NCBI GenBank assembly: GCA_002238685.1
Contig: MPMV01000004.1
Location: 62,001 to 126,000 of the forward strand
Origin: a bacterium EF100-94H03 bin56
GTDB taxonomy: Bacteria > Pseudomonadota > Alphaproteobacteria > SP197
Direction: 5' to 3'
Length of the DNA stretch: 64,000 nt
Every line of letters starts with the position of its first letter. Position 1 is the first letter of the stretch. Below, in pieces: positions 1-8,949 of the stretch. The position numbers and the translations under genes were made by a program. The notes under the pieces are model-generated. The model did not search any database, had not been told where the DNA came from, and saw only the letters and a program-made list of their open reading frames with translations.

Positions 1-80
1 AGGACGAACCGCTGCGGGCGATGCTGGAGACGGTCTGGGCGGAGCGAGCAGGGGACCTCGGCCTCGCAGCGGTTCGTCCT
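1..80. repeat. 16-bp perfect inverted repeat, arms 1-16 and 65-80
   Basis: Bases 1-16 (AGGACGAACCGCTGCG) are the exact reverse complement of bases 65-80, with 48 bases between them. The left arm starts at the window edge, so the true repeat may be longer. It lies just before a relaxase-like remnant, so a recombination or transposon-end origin is possible. A stem in the 3' part of a gene is the alternative. Confidence 0.6.
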
Positions 81-113
81 CTCCGGGCCTTGCCGACCGG
101 TGCGGGCGGCTGA
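1..113 (+). CDS. 3' end of an unidentified ORF entering from the left edge
   Basis: The frame beginning at base 3 is open from the window edge to a TGA at 111-113 and gives a 36-residue tail starting DEPLRAMLETVW. Third codon positions are GC-rich, as in the real genes of this window, which is the only argument that it is coding. It could be the C-terminus of an upstream gene or part of the decayed relaxase-like gene that follows in another frame. I do not recognise the product. Confidence 0.25.
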   Translation, partial: DEPLRAMLETVWAERAGDLGLAAVRPLRALPTGAGG

Positions 114-402
114 GGACCTGTCAGCCCTGGAGTTCGTTGCCCGCGCGACGGAACGCCTCGAAGAGCGGCAATCGGTGTTTGCGGCGCACGACCTCGAAAC
201 CCTGGCGCTGGCGCATTCGCCGGGACGCCATACGCTTAGCGCGATCAGGCAGGCTGTGAAGCATCTGGTGAGCGATGGACACCTTGTCCCGGCCACGTTG
301 CGGCGCGCCGACCGGACCCTGAAGGCGGAGCCCTCGGTGATCACTATGATGAAAGCCGGCCTCGGTCATGCCCCCGAAGCGCTGTTCGTGGGTTGCCCAT
401 AA
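100..402 (+). pseudogene. fragment resembling a conjugative relaxase (TraA/MobF type)
   Basis: The 100-residue ORF, with a possible GTG at 100, carries a stretch of the type found in TraA/TrwC-family relaxase-helicases: 'ATERLEERQSVF', then 'LALAHSPGRHTL', then a short helix ending in 'DGHLV'. In the full family this piece joins the relaxase to the helicase domain of proteins well over 700 residues long. No relaxase or helicase motifs surround it here, so it is a remnant and not a working gene. It suggests a former integrative or conjugative element at the left edge. Assignment is from memory of the family pattern. Confidence 0.5.
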
Positions 403-472
403 GGCCAGGAATCGTCGTTGGGAGAAGAGCCACATCGAGGGGGGCCGGTCCATGCATGATGTCCAGGCCGGA

Positions 473-1492
473 TTACCCTTCCATCGCGGCAATCCGGTCG
501 ATGCTGTCCAGATGCGTCTTCCTGGCCGGCGCGTCGAGGAATGAGCCTTCGATGGAATTCCGGGCCAGCGTCACCAGGTCCGCCGCCTCCAGTCCGAGCG
601 CCTCGGCCACCGCCACGCAATTGTCCAGCAGATAGCCGCCGAAATAGGCCGGGTCGTCCGAGTTGACCGTCACCTTGAGACCCGCGTCGAGCATGCGTTT
701 CAGCGGGTGTTGCTTCAGGTTCGCGACCCCGCCCAGCCGCAAGTTGGAGAGCGGGCACACTGTGAGGGTCATGCCCCGTTGGGCAAGACGGCGGACCAGC
801 GCCGGGTCCTCCAGCGCGCGGTTGCCGTGGTCGATCCGATCCACCCGCAATCGGTCCACTGCGTCGGCGACGTAGGATGCCGGGCCCTCCTCGCCGGCAT
901 GGGCGACGAGCCTGAGACCGGCCTCCCGCGCCGCGGCGAAGAGGCGCTCGAACCTGGCGGGCGGATTGTCCTTCTCCGTGGAGTCGAGGCCGAGGCCGGC
1001 GATCCGCTCGTCGGCGATATAGGGCTCGGCCTCGCGATAAGTGGCAAAGCCCTCGTCTTCGGTGAGATGGCGCAGGACGCACATGATGAGTAGCGAGGTG
1101 ATGCCGAACCGCTCGTGTCCCTCGGCGAGCCCAGCCAGGATGCCGTCCGCCACGGTCGTGAATGGGATGCCGCGCGCTGTGTGGCCTTGGGGATCGAAGA
1201 ACACTTCCACGTGAACCGCCCCGTCGGCGGCCACGCGCTCCAGATAGGCCAGGGTGAGCTCGTGGAAATCCTCTTCGGCGCGAAGAACGTCCATGCCCCG
1301 ATAGTAGATGTCCAGGAAGTCCTGCAGCCGGGTGAAACGGTAAGCGGCCCGAATCTCCTCGACCGAGCGGAACGGAATCTCGACCTTGTTCCTCGCGGCC
1401 AACCGAATCATCAGTTCCGGCTCAAGCGTTCCCTCCAGATGTAGGTGCAGCTCGGCCTTGGGTAGCGCCCGGAAATACGAACTCAAGTCCAT
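473..1492 (-). CDS. add: adenosine/adenine deaminase family protein
   Basis: This 339-residue zinc amidohydrolase hydrolyses the amino group of adenine or adenosine in purine salvage, in the cytosol. The metal motif HLHLEG is at residues 16-21. HAGEEGP, near residue 195, holds a zinc-binding histidine and the catalytic glutamate, and NSDDPAYFGGY, near residue 275, holds the last metal ligand. The 'HAGEEGP' and 'SDDPAYFGGY' forms are the ones I associate with adenine deaminases (EC 3.5.4.2) more than with classical adenosine deaminases, so the substrate is open. Length is normal and the ATG start sits directly before the conserved N-terminus. It lies between two mobile-element remnants and points toward purine gene purD's side of the window only by proximity. 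Confidence 0.9.
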   Translation of the reverse strand: MDLSSYFRALPKAELHLHLEGTLEPELMIRLAARNKVEIPFRSVEEIRAAYRFTRLQDFLDIYYRGMDVLRAEEDFHELTLAYLERVAADGAVHVEVFFDPQGHTARGIPFTTVADGILAGLAEGHERFGITSLLIMCVLRHLTEDEGFATYREAEPYIADERIAGLGLDSTEKDNPPARFERLFAAAREAGLRLVAHAGEEGPASYVADAVDRLRVDRIDHGNRALEDPALVRRLAQRGMTLTVCPLSNLRLGGVANLKQHPLKRMLDAGLKVTVNSDDPAYFGGYLLDNCVAVAEALGLEAADLVTLARNSIEGSFLDAPARKTHLDSIDRIAAMEG

Positions 1493-1573
1493 TCCGGTCT
1501 CCGTTGCACCCCTTGCTCACATAAACCAGCGGCCCGAACAAATCGAGTGGAAACCGGCGGAGTCCCAACAGAA

Positions 1574-1780
1574 AGCGTGCTCGCTCGCACTGGCTGGGAT
1601 GTCCGGAAAACGTGCGTTTGTCAGACCTTGCCAAGGCGGGTCGAACCCGGCCGGCCCGCGGCACTCGATGATCGCACGATCGCCGTGACCGGTGCCCTGC
1701 TTCGCAATCCATCCATCCCGATTCGTGAGGTAGCGTGCCGTGTCGGCGTTTCACGTACAACGCTCTACAGCCATTTTCCC
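1574..1780 (+). pseudogene. orphan C-terminal HTH domain of a serine recombinase (resolvase/invertase)
   Basis: One frame encodes a good match to the resolvase HTH_7 pattern: GRPAALDD at 1649-1672, then PSIPIREVACRVGVSR, then TTLYSHFP ending at 1780. A weaker in-frame helix before it (SVLARTGWDVRK) may be the end of the linker. The catalytic domain of about 140 residues is missing and no start or ribosome binding site precedes it, so this is a decayed fragment. It shares the gap between add and purD (1493-2079). Apart from it I see nothing convincing in that 587-base gap; the reading frames that continue into purD are shadows. Confidence 0.6.
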
Positions 1781-2079
1781 TGCGTTCGGCACAGCGTCCT
1801 GATGGACGACGACCAGCACCGCATTGAACCTGTGGCCTGACGGGTTGGCCGCGGTCAAAGCAGACGGAGAGGCGGAGATCTTGTGGGTGCCGCGACGTGT
1901 GAGTGGTGGAATCACCGCGAAGGTGCAGTGCGAATCCACCTGGTTCCTGTTCGCCCTACTCACCAACAAACAACGCGCGTCTGACCGCCTCCGGCTCCTT
2001 CTGGATCACGCGCAGCAGCGCTTCCGCAGGCCCAAGGCGTCCGGGCGCCGACAGTCCAACAGCCGTGGTGACGGCGTGC

Positions 2080-3354
2080 TCACGCCTGGCGTGCGATCCC
2101 CTTGTTGCCGATGTCACGGCGGCAGAACCCGTCCGCCCAGTCGATCCTGTCGACGATTCTGTAGGCACGATCGCGGGCCTCGGCGAGGGAAGCGCCGCAG
2201 GCCGTCACTCCCAGCACGCGTCCGCCGGCCGACACCCAGCCGCCATTCTTTCGCGCCGTGCCGGCGTGAAGGATCACGCCATCGTCGCCTGCCGCTTCGT
2301 CGAGGCGGCGGATGGGGGTGGCCCCGGGATAGGTTCCCGGATAGCCCCTTGTCGCCATTACCACGGTCAGCGCCGAATCCTCGCGCCATCCGAGACTGAC
2401 GCCATCGAGTGTGCCGTCACGAGTGGACAGCAGGGCCGGTACGAGATCCGACTCGAGGCGGGCCAGGAGAACCTGGCATTCCGGATCGCCGAAGCGGACG
2501 TTGTATTCGAGGAGTCGGGGACCATCGGAGGTGATCATCAACCCGGCATAGAGGACGCCGCGAAACGGAGTGCCGCACCGCGCCATGGCGGCGATGGTCG
2601 GACGGATAATGTCATCGAGGATTCGCGCCTCGATCTCGGGGGTCACCAACGGTGCCGGCGAATAGCATCCCATGCCTCCGGTATTGGGACCGGTATCCCC
2701 GTCTCCGACCCGCTTGTGATCCTGGGCCGTGGCCAGCGGCAGGACCGACGTGCCGTCCACCAGCACGTGATAGCTCGCCTCTTCACCATCGAGGAATTCC
2801 TCGATGACCACGGAAGATCCGGCGCTGCCGAACACGCGTTCTGCCAGCGCCTCGTCGACAGCGCGGAGAGCCTCGGCCTCGGTGGAAGCGACCGTCACAC
2901 CCTTGCCGCCGGTCAGCCCGTCCGCCTTGACGACGATGGGCGCGCCGGTCGTGGCAATCCAGGCCCTCGCCTCGTCGGCATCATCGAACCGTCGCCAGCG
3001 GGCCGTGGGCACGCCGGCATCGTCCGCAATCTCCTTCATCCACGACTTTGACGCCTCCAGCCGGGAGGCGGCGGCATCGGGTCCGATGCAGGCAATGGCC
3101 GCACCCTCCATGGCATCGACAATTCCGGCGACCAGAGCGGCTTCAGGACCGGGCACGACCAGATGGATGGCGTTCGAAAGGGCCCAGGCGACGAGACCGG
3201 CGACATCGTCAGCCCGGATGTCGATCAGCCGTGCATCATTCGCGATACCGGCGTTGCCGGGGGCACAGAAAAGTTCCGTGACAAGAGGCGACGCGGCGAC
3301 GGCCTTCACCAGCGCATGTTCCCGGCCACCACCGCCAACGACAAGAACTCTCAT
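2080..3354 (-). CDS. purD: phosphoribosylamine-glycine ligase (GAR synthetase)
   Basis: This enzyme joins glycine to 5-phosphoribosylamine with ATP, the second step of purine synthesis. The 424 residues match the family length. The N-terminus [15 protein letters not shown] is the hallmark of PurD. The ATP-grasp signature shows [11 protein letters not shown] near residues 140-150, and [10 protein letters not shown] near residue 285 holds metal ligands. The ATG at 3354 directly opens the nucleotide-fold motif, so the start is secure. xseA diverges from it, with a 106-base spacer that must carry both promoters. Confidence 0.97.
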   Translation of the reverse strand: MRVLVVGGGGREHALVKAVAASPLVTELFCAPGNAGIANDARLIDIRADDVAGLVAWALSNAIHLVVPGPEAALVAGIVDAMEGAAIACIGPDAAASRLEASKSWMKEIADDAGVPTARWRRFDDADEARAWIATTGAPIVVKADGLTGGKGVTVASTEAEALRAVDEALAERVFGSAGSSVVIEEFLDGEEASYHVLVDGTSVLPLATAQDHKRVGDGDTGPNTGGMGCYSPAPLVTPEIEARILDDIIRPTIAAMARCGTPFRGVLYAGLMITSDGPRLLEYNVRFGDPECQVLLARLESDLVPALLSTRDGTLDGVSLGWREDSALTVVMATRGYPGTYPGATPIRRLDEAAGDDGVILHAGTARKNGGWVSAGGRVLGVTACGASLAEARDRAYRIVDRIDWADGFCRRDIGNKGIARQA

Positions 3355-3460
3355 GGAAGAACCGGATCCCTCGCGGAAGAGCGCCTCCCGGTGGCTTTCG
3401 CCATGTGAGTTCTCCCCTGTGGCTGGTCCACCGGCACCAGTCTTGTATCATGGCACCGGC

Positions 3461-4930
3461 ATGGATACATCCGGCAACATCCCCGAATTCGGCGTCACCG
3501 AGATTTCGCAACGGGTACGCTCGACGGTCGAGGCGGCCTTTGAGCGTGTCCGTATCCGCGGCGAAATCGGCCGGGTCACGAGGGCGGCATCGGGACACGT
3601 CTACCTTTCCATGAAGGAAGACAAGGCGGTGCTCGACTGCGTCTGCTGGTCGCGAACGGCAAACCGCCTGGCCCATCGGCCCGAACAGGGTCTGGAAATG
3701 GTGGCCACAGGTAAGCTGACCACCTATCCCGGCCGTTCCAGCTACCAGCTGATCATCGAGAGTCTCGAACCTGCCGGGCTCGGCGCCCTGATGGTGCTTC
3801 TCGAGAAGCGACGCAAGCAACTCGAAGCGGAGGGACTCTTCGATCCCGCGGCCAAGCAGCCACTGCCGTCGCTGCCCGACGTCATCGGTGTCGTGACATC
3901 ACCGACGGGTGCGGTGATCCGTGACATCCTGCACCGTCTGCGCGAACGCTTCCCCCGCCATGTCCTGGTGTGGCCGGTGCCGGTCCAGGGGGATGCCGCC
4001 GCAGCCGAGATCACCGCCGCCATCGAAGGTTTCAACGCCATCGGCAGCAACGATCGGGTGCCGCGTCCCGATCTCATCATCGTCGCCCGCGGCGGTGGCA
4101 GTTTCGAGGACCTCATGCCCTTCAATGACGAGGGCGTGGTGCGCGCCACCGCCGCCAGTGTCATTCCGCTGATATCGGCCGTGGGACACGAAACGGACAC
4201 GACCCTGATCGATCATGCAGCGGACTTGAGAGCACCCACGCCAACAGCAGCAGCGGAGATTGCCGTACCGGTGCGGGCCGAACTCATGGCGCGCGTGATC
4301 GAGACTGACGGAAGGTTGGTGCGGGCAACGACGGAGTTGCACCACCGCCTTGCCAGCCACCTGGCAGGTCTCGCCCGTGGGTTGCCGAGACCCGGTCGCA
4401 TTCTTGAACAAAGGAGCCAGGACCTCGACCACGTCGTCTCGGGTCTTGACCGGGTGATGTCACTGAGGCTCGCCGGTCTTGGCCGCGCTCTTGACGAACG
4501 CATCCTTGCGATGCCGGAACCGGGCGCCTGGATCGCGGAAAGGCGGGCCCGGCTCGCCGGAGTTGCCGCGGGCATCAATACTAAACTCCTTGCTGGACGC
4601 GTGGCCCGCACCGGGGATCGGCTCACCCATCTGGCCGGCAACCTCGATCGGGCCGTTGGCGAACGGCTGGCGACACCGGACCACACCATCACCCGGCTCA
4701 ACAAGCTCCTGGAAAGTCTCAGCTACCGTTCGGTTCTCGAACGCGGGTATGCGGTGGTGCGATCAGGCGGAACGCCCGTGACACGGGCGGCAGGAGTCGG
4801 TGAAGGCGACCGTCTTGCCATCGAGTTCGCCGACGCCGCTGTCGATGCCGTGGTGGGAGATGGAGACAAGGCCCCCCGCCGCAAGTCGCGCTCAGGACGC
4901 AGCGACACAGCGCAATTCGAACTCTTCTGA
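3461..4930 (+). CDS. xseA: exodeoxyribonuclease VII large subunit
   Basis: The large subunit of exonuclease VII degrades single-stranded DNA in both directions and works with the small XseB subunit, which is not in this window. From the ATG at 3461 it has 489 residues. An OB-fold comes first (FGVTEISQRVRSTVEAAF through YLSMKEDKAV). The catalytic domain follows, with VTSPTGAVIRDI, RGGGSFEDLMPFND and VGHETDTTLIDHAADLRAPTPTAAAE. A long charged helical region and a short C-terminal 'LERGYAVV' domain end it. The frame is open far upstream, but only residues after 3461 resemble the family, and the upstream part is antisense to purD. The TATCAT at 3446-3451 could be a -10 box. Confidence 0.95.
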   Translation: MDTSGNIPEFGVTEISQRVRSTVEAAFERVRIRGEIGRVTRAASGHVYLSMKEDKAVLDCVCWSRTANRLAHRPEQGLEMVATGKLTTYPGRSSYQLIIESLEPAGLGALMVLLEKRRKQLEAEGLFDPAAKQPLPSLPDVIGVVTSPTGAVIRDILHRLRERFPRHVLVWPVPVQGDAAAAEITAAIEGFNAIGSNDRVPRPDLIIVARGGGSFEDLMPFNDEGVVRATAASVIPLISAVGHETDTTLIDHAADLRAPTPTAAAEIAVPVRAELMARVIETDGRLVRATTELHHRLASHLAGLARGLPRPGRILEQRSQDLDHVVSGLDRVMSLRLAGLGRALDERILAMPEPGAWIAERRARLAGVAAGINTKLLAGRVARTGDRLTHLAGNLDRAVGERLATPDHTITRLNKLLESLSYRSVLERGYAVVRSGGTPVTRAAGVGEGDRLAIEFADAAVDAVVGDGDKAPRRKSRSGRSDTAQFELF

Positions 4931-5249
4931 GCCGAAGTCGATCAAGCGAAGGCTGCCGGAGAGTTCTCGGCAGTTCAGCGGCAGAGGCAACCCAGCACTC
5001 CAATCGCACCCATCGTCGATACCCCGCCGGACCTAGGGCCAGACGGAAGGCGGCAACCTATCGTCCGCCTCGTCATTGCCGTGCCCATGGTCGATGCGCT
5101 ACCACCTTACCGCCACAAGCCGCATGCCGGCATGACTGCGGCGGCGTGGATCAATGGCGGGACGGCTTCGGCGCCCACGGTGGCGTGCCGTGGGGGACTG
5201 CCACATCGAAGCAGCGGCTCGCGTGCCGGGCACAACGGAGGAAGCAATC
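4931..5249. other. 319-base gap between xseA and the SDR gene
   Basis: No gene is supported here. The gap holds a hairpin just after xseA (4953-4973) and a perfect 12-base palindrome CATGCCGGCATG at 5123-5134. It ends in a good ribosome binding site, GGAGGAAG, before the SDR start at 5250. The palindrome could be an operator for the SDR gene, but nothing else supports that. Confidence 0.5.
4953..4973 (+). terminator. possible terminator hairpin after xseA
   Basis: CTGCCG at 4953-4958 pairs with CGGCAG at 4968-4973. An inner AGA/TCT extension gives a nine-pair stem with one bulged G. It begins 23 bases after the xseA stop. There is no T-run after it, so termination is uncertain. Confidence 0.35.
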
Positions 5250-5939
5250 ATGGTACACACCGCGCTCGTTACCGGCGGCAACCGGGGCATCGGACTCGAG
5301 ATCTGCCGCCAGCTTGCGTGCGAGGGGCATGCGATCGTGCTCGGCTCCCGCGATCCAGTTTCCGGCGAGGAAGCCGCAGCCGGCCTGCGGGGGGCCGGTC
5401 ATGACGTTCGCGTCGTGACGCTCGACGTCTCCGATGACGAGTCGGTCCGGGCGTGCGCGGACGAACTCGCCGGTGCCGGCGTCGAGATTGATGTGCTCGT
5501 CAACAATGCCGGCGTGATTGCGGAGGGCAACCTTCTTTCGGGAAATTCCGCGCCGATGAAGGAAGCGATCGCCGTCAATTTTCTTGGCCCGTACCGCACC
5601 GCGCGCGCCTTCATGCCCGGCATGGCCCGGCGAGAATGGGGCAGGGTGATCAACGTCTCGTCCGGCTGGGGATCGTTCGCCTCCGGGCTCGAAGGTCCGG
5701 CGGCCTACGCCATTTCCAAGGCCGCGCTCAACGCCCTCACCGTGCGCCTTGCGCGTGAAGCCGGACCGGGGGTCCTGGTCAACTGCATGTGCCCGGGCTG
5801 GGTTCGCACCCGCATGGGCGGCGCAACTGCGACGCGTTCGGTTGCGCAGGGTGCCGACACCGCGCTCTTCCTTGCGACCCTGCCCGACGACGGGCCGACC
5901 GGCGGATTCTTCCGCGACCGGACGCCCGAACCATGGTAG
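5250..5939 (+). CDS. short-chain dehydrogenase/reductase, carbonyl-reductase-like
   Basis: This 229-residue classical SDR oxidoreductase has TGGNRGIG (cofactor-binding glycine motif) at residues 7-14, NNAG near residue 85 and a YAISK catalytic pair near residue 155. The start at 5250 is chosen because GGAGG lies about eight bases before it and the next residues, VHTALVTGG, are the standard first strand; the open frame upstream is noncoding. The layout recalls eukaryote-like carbonyl reductases (CBR1 type) that reduce quinones and ketones with NADPH. The substrate cannot be read from the sequence. It stands alone, with about 550 unassigned bases downstream. Confidence 0.88.
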   Translation: MVHTALVTGGNRGIGLEICRQLACEGHAIVLGSRDPVSGEEAAAGLRGAGHDVRVVTLDVSDDESVRACADELAGAGVEIDVLVNNAGVIAEGNLLSGNSAPMKEAIAVNFLGPYRTARAFMPGMARREWGRVINVSSGWGSFASGLEGPAAYAISKAALNALTVRLAREAGPGVLVNCMCPGWVRTRMGGATATRSVAQGADTALFLATLPDDGPTGGFFRDRTPEPW

Positions 5940-6489
5940 CTCTGGCGGACAATCGATGCAGCGGGTCAGCTTCGCACACATGGAAGACAGCACCCCTGAA
6001 GACCATCGGTTTCAGTGGAAAATGTGGCTTCTGAGCTGTGTGATCCCGCTCAAATTACGCCCTTTTTGCACAGGTTTTCCCGTTCCATTGTCGAAGGCAC
6101 CAGCGCGTTTCCAGCGCCGTGTCATCAGTACGCCGACACGGCGCTCGATTCTCGAACTCAGACAGGATCGAAGTGGATTCGAGGCCACGTTCCCGTCGCC
6201 CGTTCCGCCACGTAAAGCGTCCGCGCAACGCCGTCGCGCCCACTCCGGCACCCCTCCCGCATCCGTCCGGTCAGACGGCGCACATGCGGTCCAGCCCGAC
6301 TGCCGCGATCAGTTTGCAGATCCGCATCTTCGGACACATGAGCGGGATGCCGGTGTGACTTGCGCGCCAATCCGGACAACAGCTGGTCGGCGGCGGAGGG
6401 TTTCGACGGGGAGGACCCGACGGGAACTCTCGCCGGACAACGATGACCCTTCAGCAGGTCCTGCAGGTTGCCGGGGTGCGCTGCCGTCG
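5940..6489. other. 550-base gap with no supported gene
   Basis: I looked on both strands for a protein or structured RNA and found none. The open frames here have no ribosome binding site, no recognisable domain and atypical residue composition. The part around 6000-6150 is less GC-rich than its surroundings. It may hold decayed sequence, since mobile-element remnants occur elsewhere in the window. It separates the SDR gene from the end of pheA on the opposite strand. Confidence 0.4.
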
Positions 6490-7368
6490 TCAGACGGTCT
6501 CCCGGTCACCGGCGCTCTCGCGCATGGCATCCCGGTAGGGGTGCGCCACGTAGGTTCCGAGAATCCGCACCTCGAGTGCAAAGAACCCCAGTTCCTCCAG
6601 GGCGAGACGCATCGGGCGTTCATCGGGATGACCTTCGGCATCGACATGGAACTGGGCGGCGCTGAAGGTTCCGTCGGTCATGTAGCTCTCGATCTTCGTC
6701 AGATTGACGCCGTTGGTGGCAAAGCCGCCCAGTGCCTTGTAGAGCGCCGCGGGAACACTGCGCACGCGGAAGATCATGCTGGTGATGAGGAAGTCACGGC
6801 CCGGGTCAGGGAGGGGAGCAGGCCGCGACAGGATGAGGAACCGGGTGTGATTGTGGTCCGCGTCCTCGAGGTCCCGCTCCAGGATGTCGAGGCCGTAGAT
6901 GCGGGCTGCCAGGTCCGAGGCGATGGCGCCATGGGCCGGATCGCCCTTGCCGGCAACGTCATGGGCGGCGCCGGCGGTGTCTGCATGGGATGCCGGTTCG
7001 ACTCCAAGACGCCGCAAGGCCTTGCGGCACTGACTGAGCGCCTGGATATGGGAGTGAACGACCGCAAGGTCCTCGACCCCGGCGCCGGGCACTCCCAGAA
7101 GGCTGTGGTTCACCTTGTGGAAATGCTCTCCGACGATCTGCAGGGACGAGAGCGGCATCAGGTGGTGGACATCAGCGACCCGGCCGGCGACGGAGTTCTC
7201 GATCGGCAGCATGGCCAGGCGCGCATCGCCGCCTTCCACCGCCTGGAAGACATCCTCGAAGGAGGCGCACGACAGGGATTTCATGGATGGAAAGGCCTCC
7301 AGGCAGGCAAGGTGCGAATAGGCACCTGGCTTGCCCTGGAAGGCGATGGTGTTGTCGCTGGCGGTCAT
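6490..7368 (-). CDS. pheA: prephenate dehydratase
   Basis: It converts prephenate to phenylpyruvate, the committed step of phenylalanine synthesis. The 292 residues contain the dehydratase domain, starting TIAFQGKPGAYSHLA, with 'LPIENSVAGRV' near residue 55 and a threonine-rich 'NHTRFLILS' block near residue 175. A C-terminal ACT domain follows (from about residue 190), with the phenylalanine-sensing 'GVNLTKIES' motif, so feedback inhibition is expected. There is no chorismate mutase domain, as is usual in Alphaproteobacteria. ATG 7368 is preferred over the longer frame because the domain starts within seven residues. It is third in a minus-strand operon, 28 bases after kdsB. Confidence 0.95.
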   Translation of the reverse strand: MTASDNTIAFQGKPGAYSHLACLEAFPSMKSLSCASFEDVFQAVEGGDARLAMLPIENSVAGRVADVHHLMPLSSLQIVGEHFHKVNHSLLGVPGAGVEDLAVVHSHIQALSQCRKALRRLGVEPASHADTAGAAHDVAGKGDPAHGAIASDLAARIYGLDILERDLEDADHNHTRFLILSRPAPLPDPGRDFLITSMIFRVRSVPAALYKALGGFATNGVNLTKIESYMTDGTFSAAQFHVDAEGHPDERPMRLALEELGFFALEVRILGTYVAHPYRDAMRESAGDRETV

Positions 7369-7396
7369 GGCATGGATTGGGGACGGGCAACGCCCT

Positions 7397-8125
7397 CTAG
7401 CGGAAGAAGGAACGTGCCTGCTCAAGGTCCCGGGGAGTATCGACACCGACCGGAACACTGTCAACGCGGCCCACGGCGATGCTCATGCCGGCCTCGAGGG
7501 CGCGCATCTGTTCCAGGCGTTCGCGCCGTTCCAGGGCGCTGGCCGGCAAGGTGACGAAGAGTTCGAGCGCCTCCCGGCGGTAGGCATAGATGCCGACATG
7601 GTGCCACAGGGGACCCTCGCCCCAGGGCGCGCGCGCTCTGGTGAAACACAACGCCCTCCCCGTCTCTTCGCCATCACTCCAGGCCACCACCACCTTGACG
7701 ACGTTGGGGTCACGGGCCTCGCTCTCGTCCATCGTGGGTGCGGCGAGGGTGGCCACGTCGGCGCCGCTCCCGGTGAGCGTGGCGACGACACGGCCGAGAT
7801 CGCGCGGCTGCAGGGTCGGCAGATCCCCCTGGAGATTGACCACCACGTCGATGTCGTCCGCCCGGTCGATGCGGGCCAGCGCCTGGTGCACGCGATCCGA
7901 CCCCGACCGGAGATCGTGATCCGTCATGACAGCCTCTCCGCCCGCCTCCTCCACGGCATCGGCAATGACGCGGTCAGCGGCAGCAACGACGACACGCCCG
8001 ACATCGGCTTCGATGGCGCGCCGCCATACCTGGACGATCATCGGTTCGCCACCGACAGGCGCCAGGGGTTTCCCCGGCAACCTGGTGGACGCCATGCGCG
8101 CCGGAATGACAGTGATCGTCGACAA
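7397..8125 (-). CDS. kdsB: 3-deoxy-manno-octulosonate cytidylyltransferase (CMP-KDO synthetase)
   Basis: This enzyme activates KDO with CTP to CMP-KDO for the inner core of lipopolysaccharide, so the host makes Gram-negative LPS. The 242 residues begin with the nucleotide-binding signature IPARMASTRLPGKPLA. 'GSDRVHQAL' is near residue 75 and 'VVNLQGDLPTL' near residue 98, and the C-terminus 'GVDTPRDLEQAR' is typical. It starts three bases after the DUF1989 stop and precedes pheA, a pairing also seen in other Alphaproteobacteria. Confidence 0.95.
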   Translation of the reverse strand: MSTITVIPARMASTRLPGKPLAPVGGEPMIVQVWRRAIEADVGRVVVAAADRVIADAVEEAGGEAVMTDHDLRSGSDRVHQALARIDRADDIDVVVNLQGDLPTLQPRDLGRVVATLTGSGADVATLAAPTMDESEARDPNVVKVVVAWSDGEETGRALCFTRARAPWGEGPLWHHVGIYAYRREALELFVTLPASALERRERLEQMRALEAGMSIAVGRVDSVPVGVDTPRDLEQARSFFR

Positions 8126-8128
8126 GGG

Positions 8129-8749
8129 TCAGGCGGCAGTCGATGCCTGCCCCGGGCAGCGATCATGGACCTCGACGCGTAGCGGCGTGGAGCGCCCGCC
8201 GACAATGCGTTCCGACGAACAGGCCGTGAGGATGACGATGCAGTCGATTTCGGCTCCGAGCGTGACGCTGTCGCCGGCCGCGCTCAGGGTGTTGCCGATC
8301 ACGAACCGTCCGTGTGCCCCGGGGGGCGTATTCTGGAACAGGTTGACCGGATCGGGTTGCAGGACATGCCCGATCCCCGCCTCGCGCGCCGCCTCGAAGT
8401 AGTTGTCACGGCAGTTCGGGTGATCCATCAGCCCCCTGCCCGCGTACCAATCCCGGTTGCACGAGGCATAGAGCATGTCGTGGCACCCCGGCGACGTGTC
8501 GGCGACGAACGTGAAGACCGGACGATCACGGTTGGTGAAGAAGCGCTGCCCCGTTTCGGGAAAGAGGTTGCCGTTGTGAAGCCGGGTGACCGATGGGCTC
8601 ATGAATTCATCGTGATCGGCCTGGCTGACGGCAAAGAGATCACCGACCTGACATCCCTCGACATCGACGATGCGGACGTACTGGCCGCTCCTCACGGCAA
8701 TCCAGCCGTTCGAGTAACCGGGAACATCCACCATGCGGATCCCAGTCAT
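8129..8749 (-). CDS. DUF1989 family protein (urea-carboxylase-associated type)
   Basis: The 206 residues match DUF1989 / urea carboxylase-associated proteins. Signs are 'GQYVRIVDVEGCQVGDLF', 'TRLHNGNLFPETG', the cysteine-histidine pair in 'SPGCHDMLYASC' and 'DPVNLFQNT' followed by 'DSVTLGAEIDCIV'. The conserved Cys and His residues suggest a metal- or ligand-binding role. Some relatives are tied to urea or guanidine metabolism, but here there is no urea carboxylase nearby. ATG 8749 is chosen because GAGGGGAG lies just before it. It leads the operon with kdsB (3-base gap) and pheA, an unexpected partnership. Confidence 0.8.
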   Translation of the reverse strand: MTGIRMVDVPGYSNGWIAVRSGQYVRIVDVEGCQVGDLFAVSQADHDEFMSPSVTRLHNGNLFPETGQRFFTNRDRPVFTFVADTSPGCHDMLYASCNRDWYAGRGLMDHPNCRDNYFEAAREAGIGHVLQPDPVNLFQNTPPGAHGRFVIGNTLSAAGDSVTLGAEIDCIVILTACSSERIVGGRSTPLRVEVHDRCPGQASTAA

Positions 8750-8856
8750 GGCCACTCCCCTCTCCGGTCCGAAATGCCGTCTTCCACCATGCGTGAGACT
8801 ATTCGGGAGATGGCCTGACGACAATGAGGCCGTGGCAGGGCCGTTTGAGAAGGGAC

Positions 8857-8884
8857 TTGAACACAGACGCGACTTGGCTAATCT
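8857..8884 (+). promoter_or_regulatory. weak promoter candidate for the cytochrome gene
   Basis: TTGAAC at 8857-8862 and TAATCT at 8879-8884 are 16 bases apart, about 65 bases before the cytochrome start. The -10 box is a poor match. Confidence 0.28.
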
Positions 8885-8949
8885 CCGCCACGCCTCAACA
8901 CGGGCACTGTTCCCTCAACCGGGACCACTCTTTTTCTGGGCCGGTGCGC

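Noticed and set aside
1630-1665. GGGTCGAACCC stretch resembling a tRNA T-arm
   Set aside because: No acceptor, D or anticodon arms can be drawn, and the bases encode the recombinase HTH remnant.
2804-3460. N-terminal extension of xseA by about 219 residues
   Set aside because: It is antisense to purD, and XseA similarity begins only after ATG 3461.
5123-5134. CATGCCGGCATG palindrome as an operator of the SDR gene
   Set aside because: A single palindrome with no regulator nearby and no second copy; noted in the gap description only.
5749-7554. 601-codon plus-strand frame across the SDR end, the gap and pheA
   Set aside because: Most of it is antisense to pheA or out of frame with the SDR, with no motif and no ribosome binding site.
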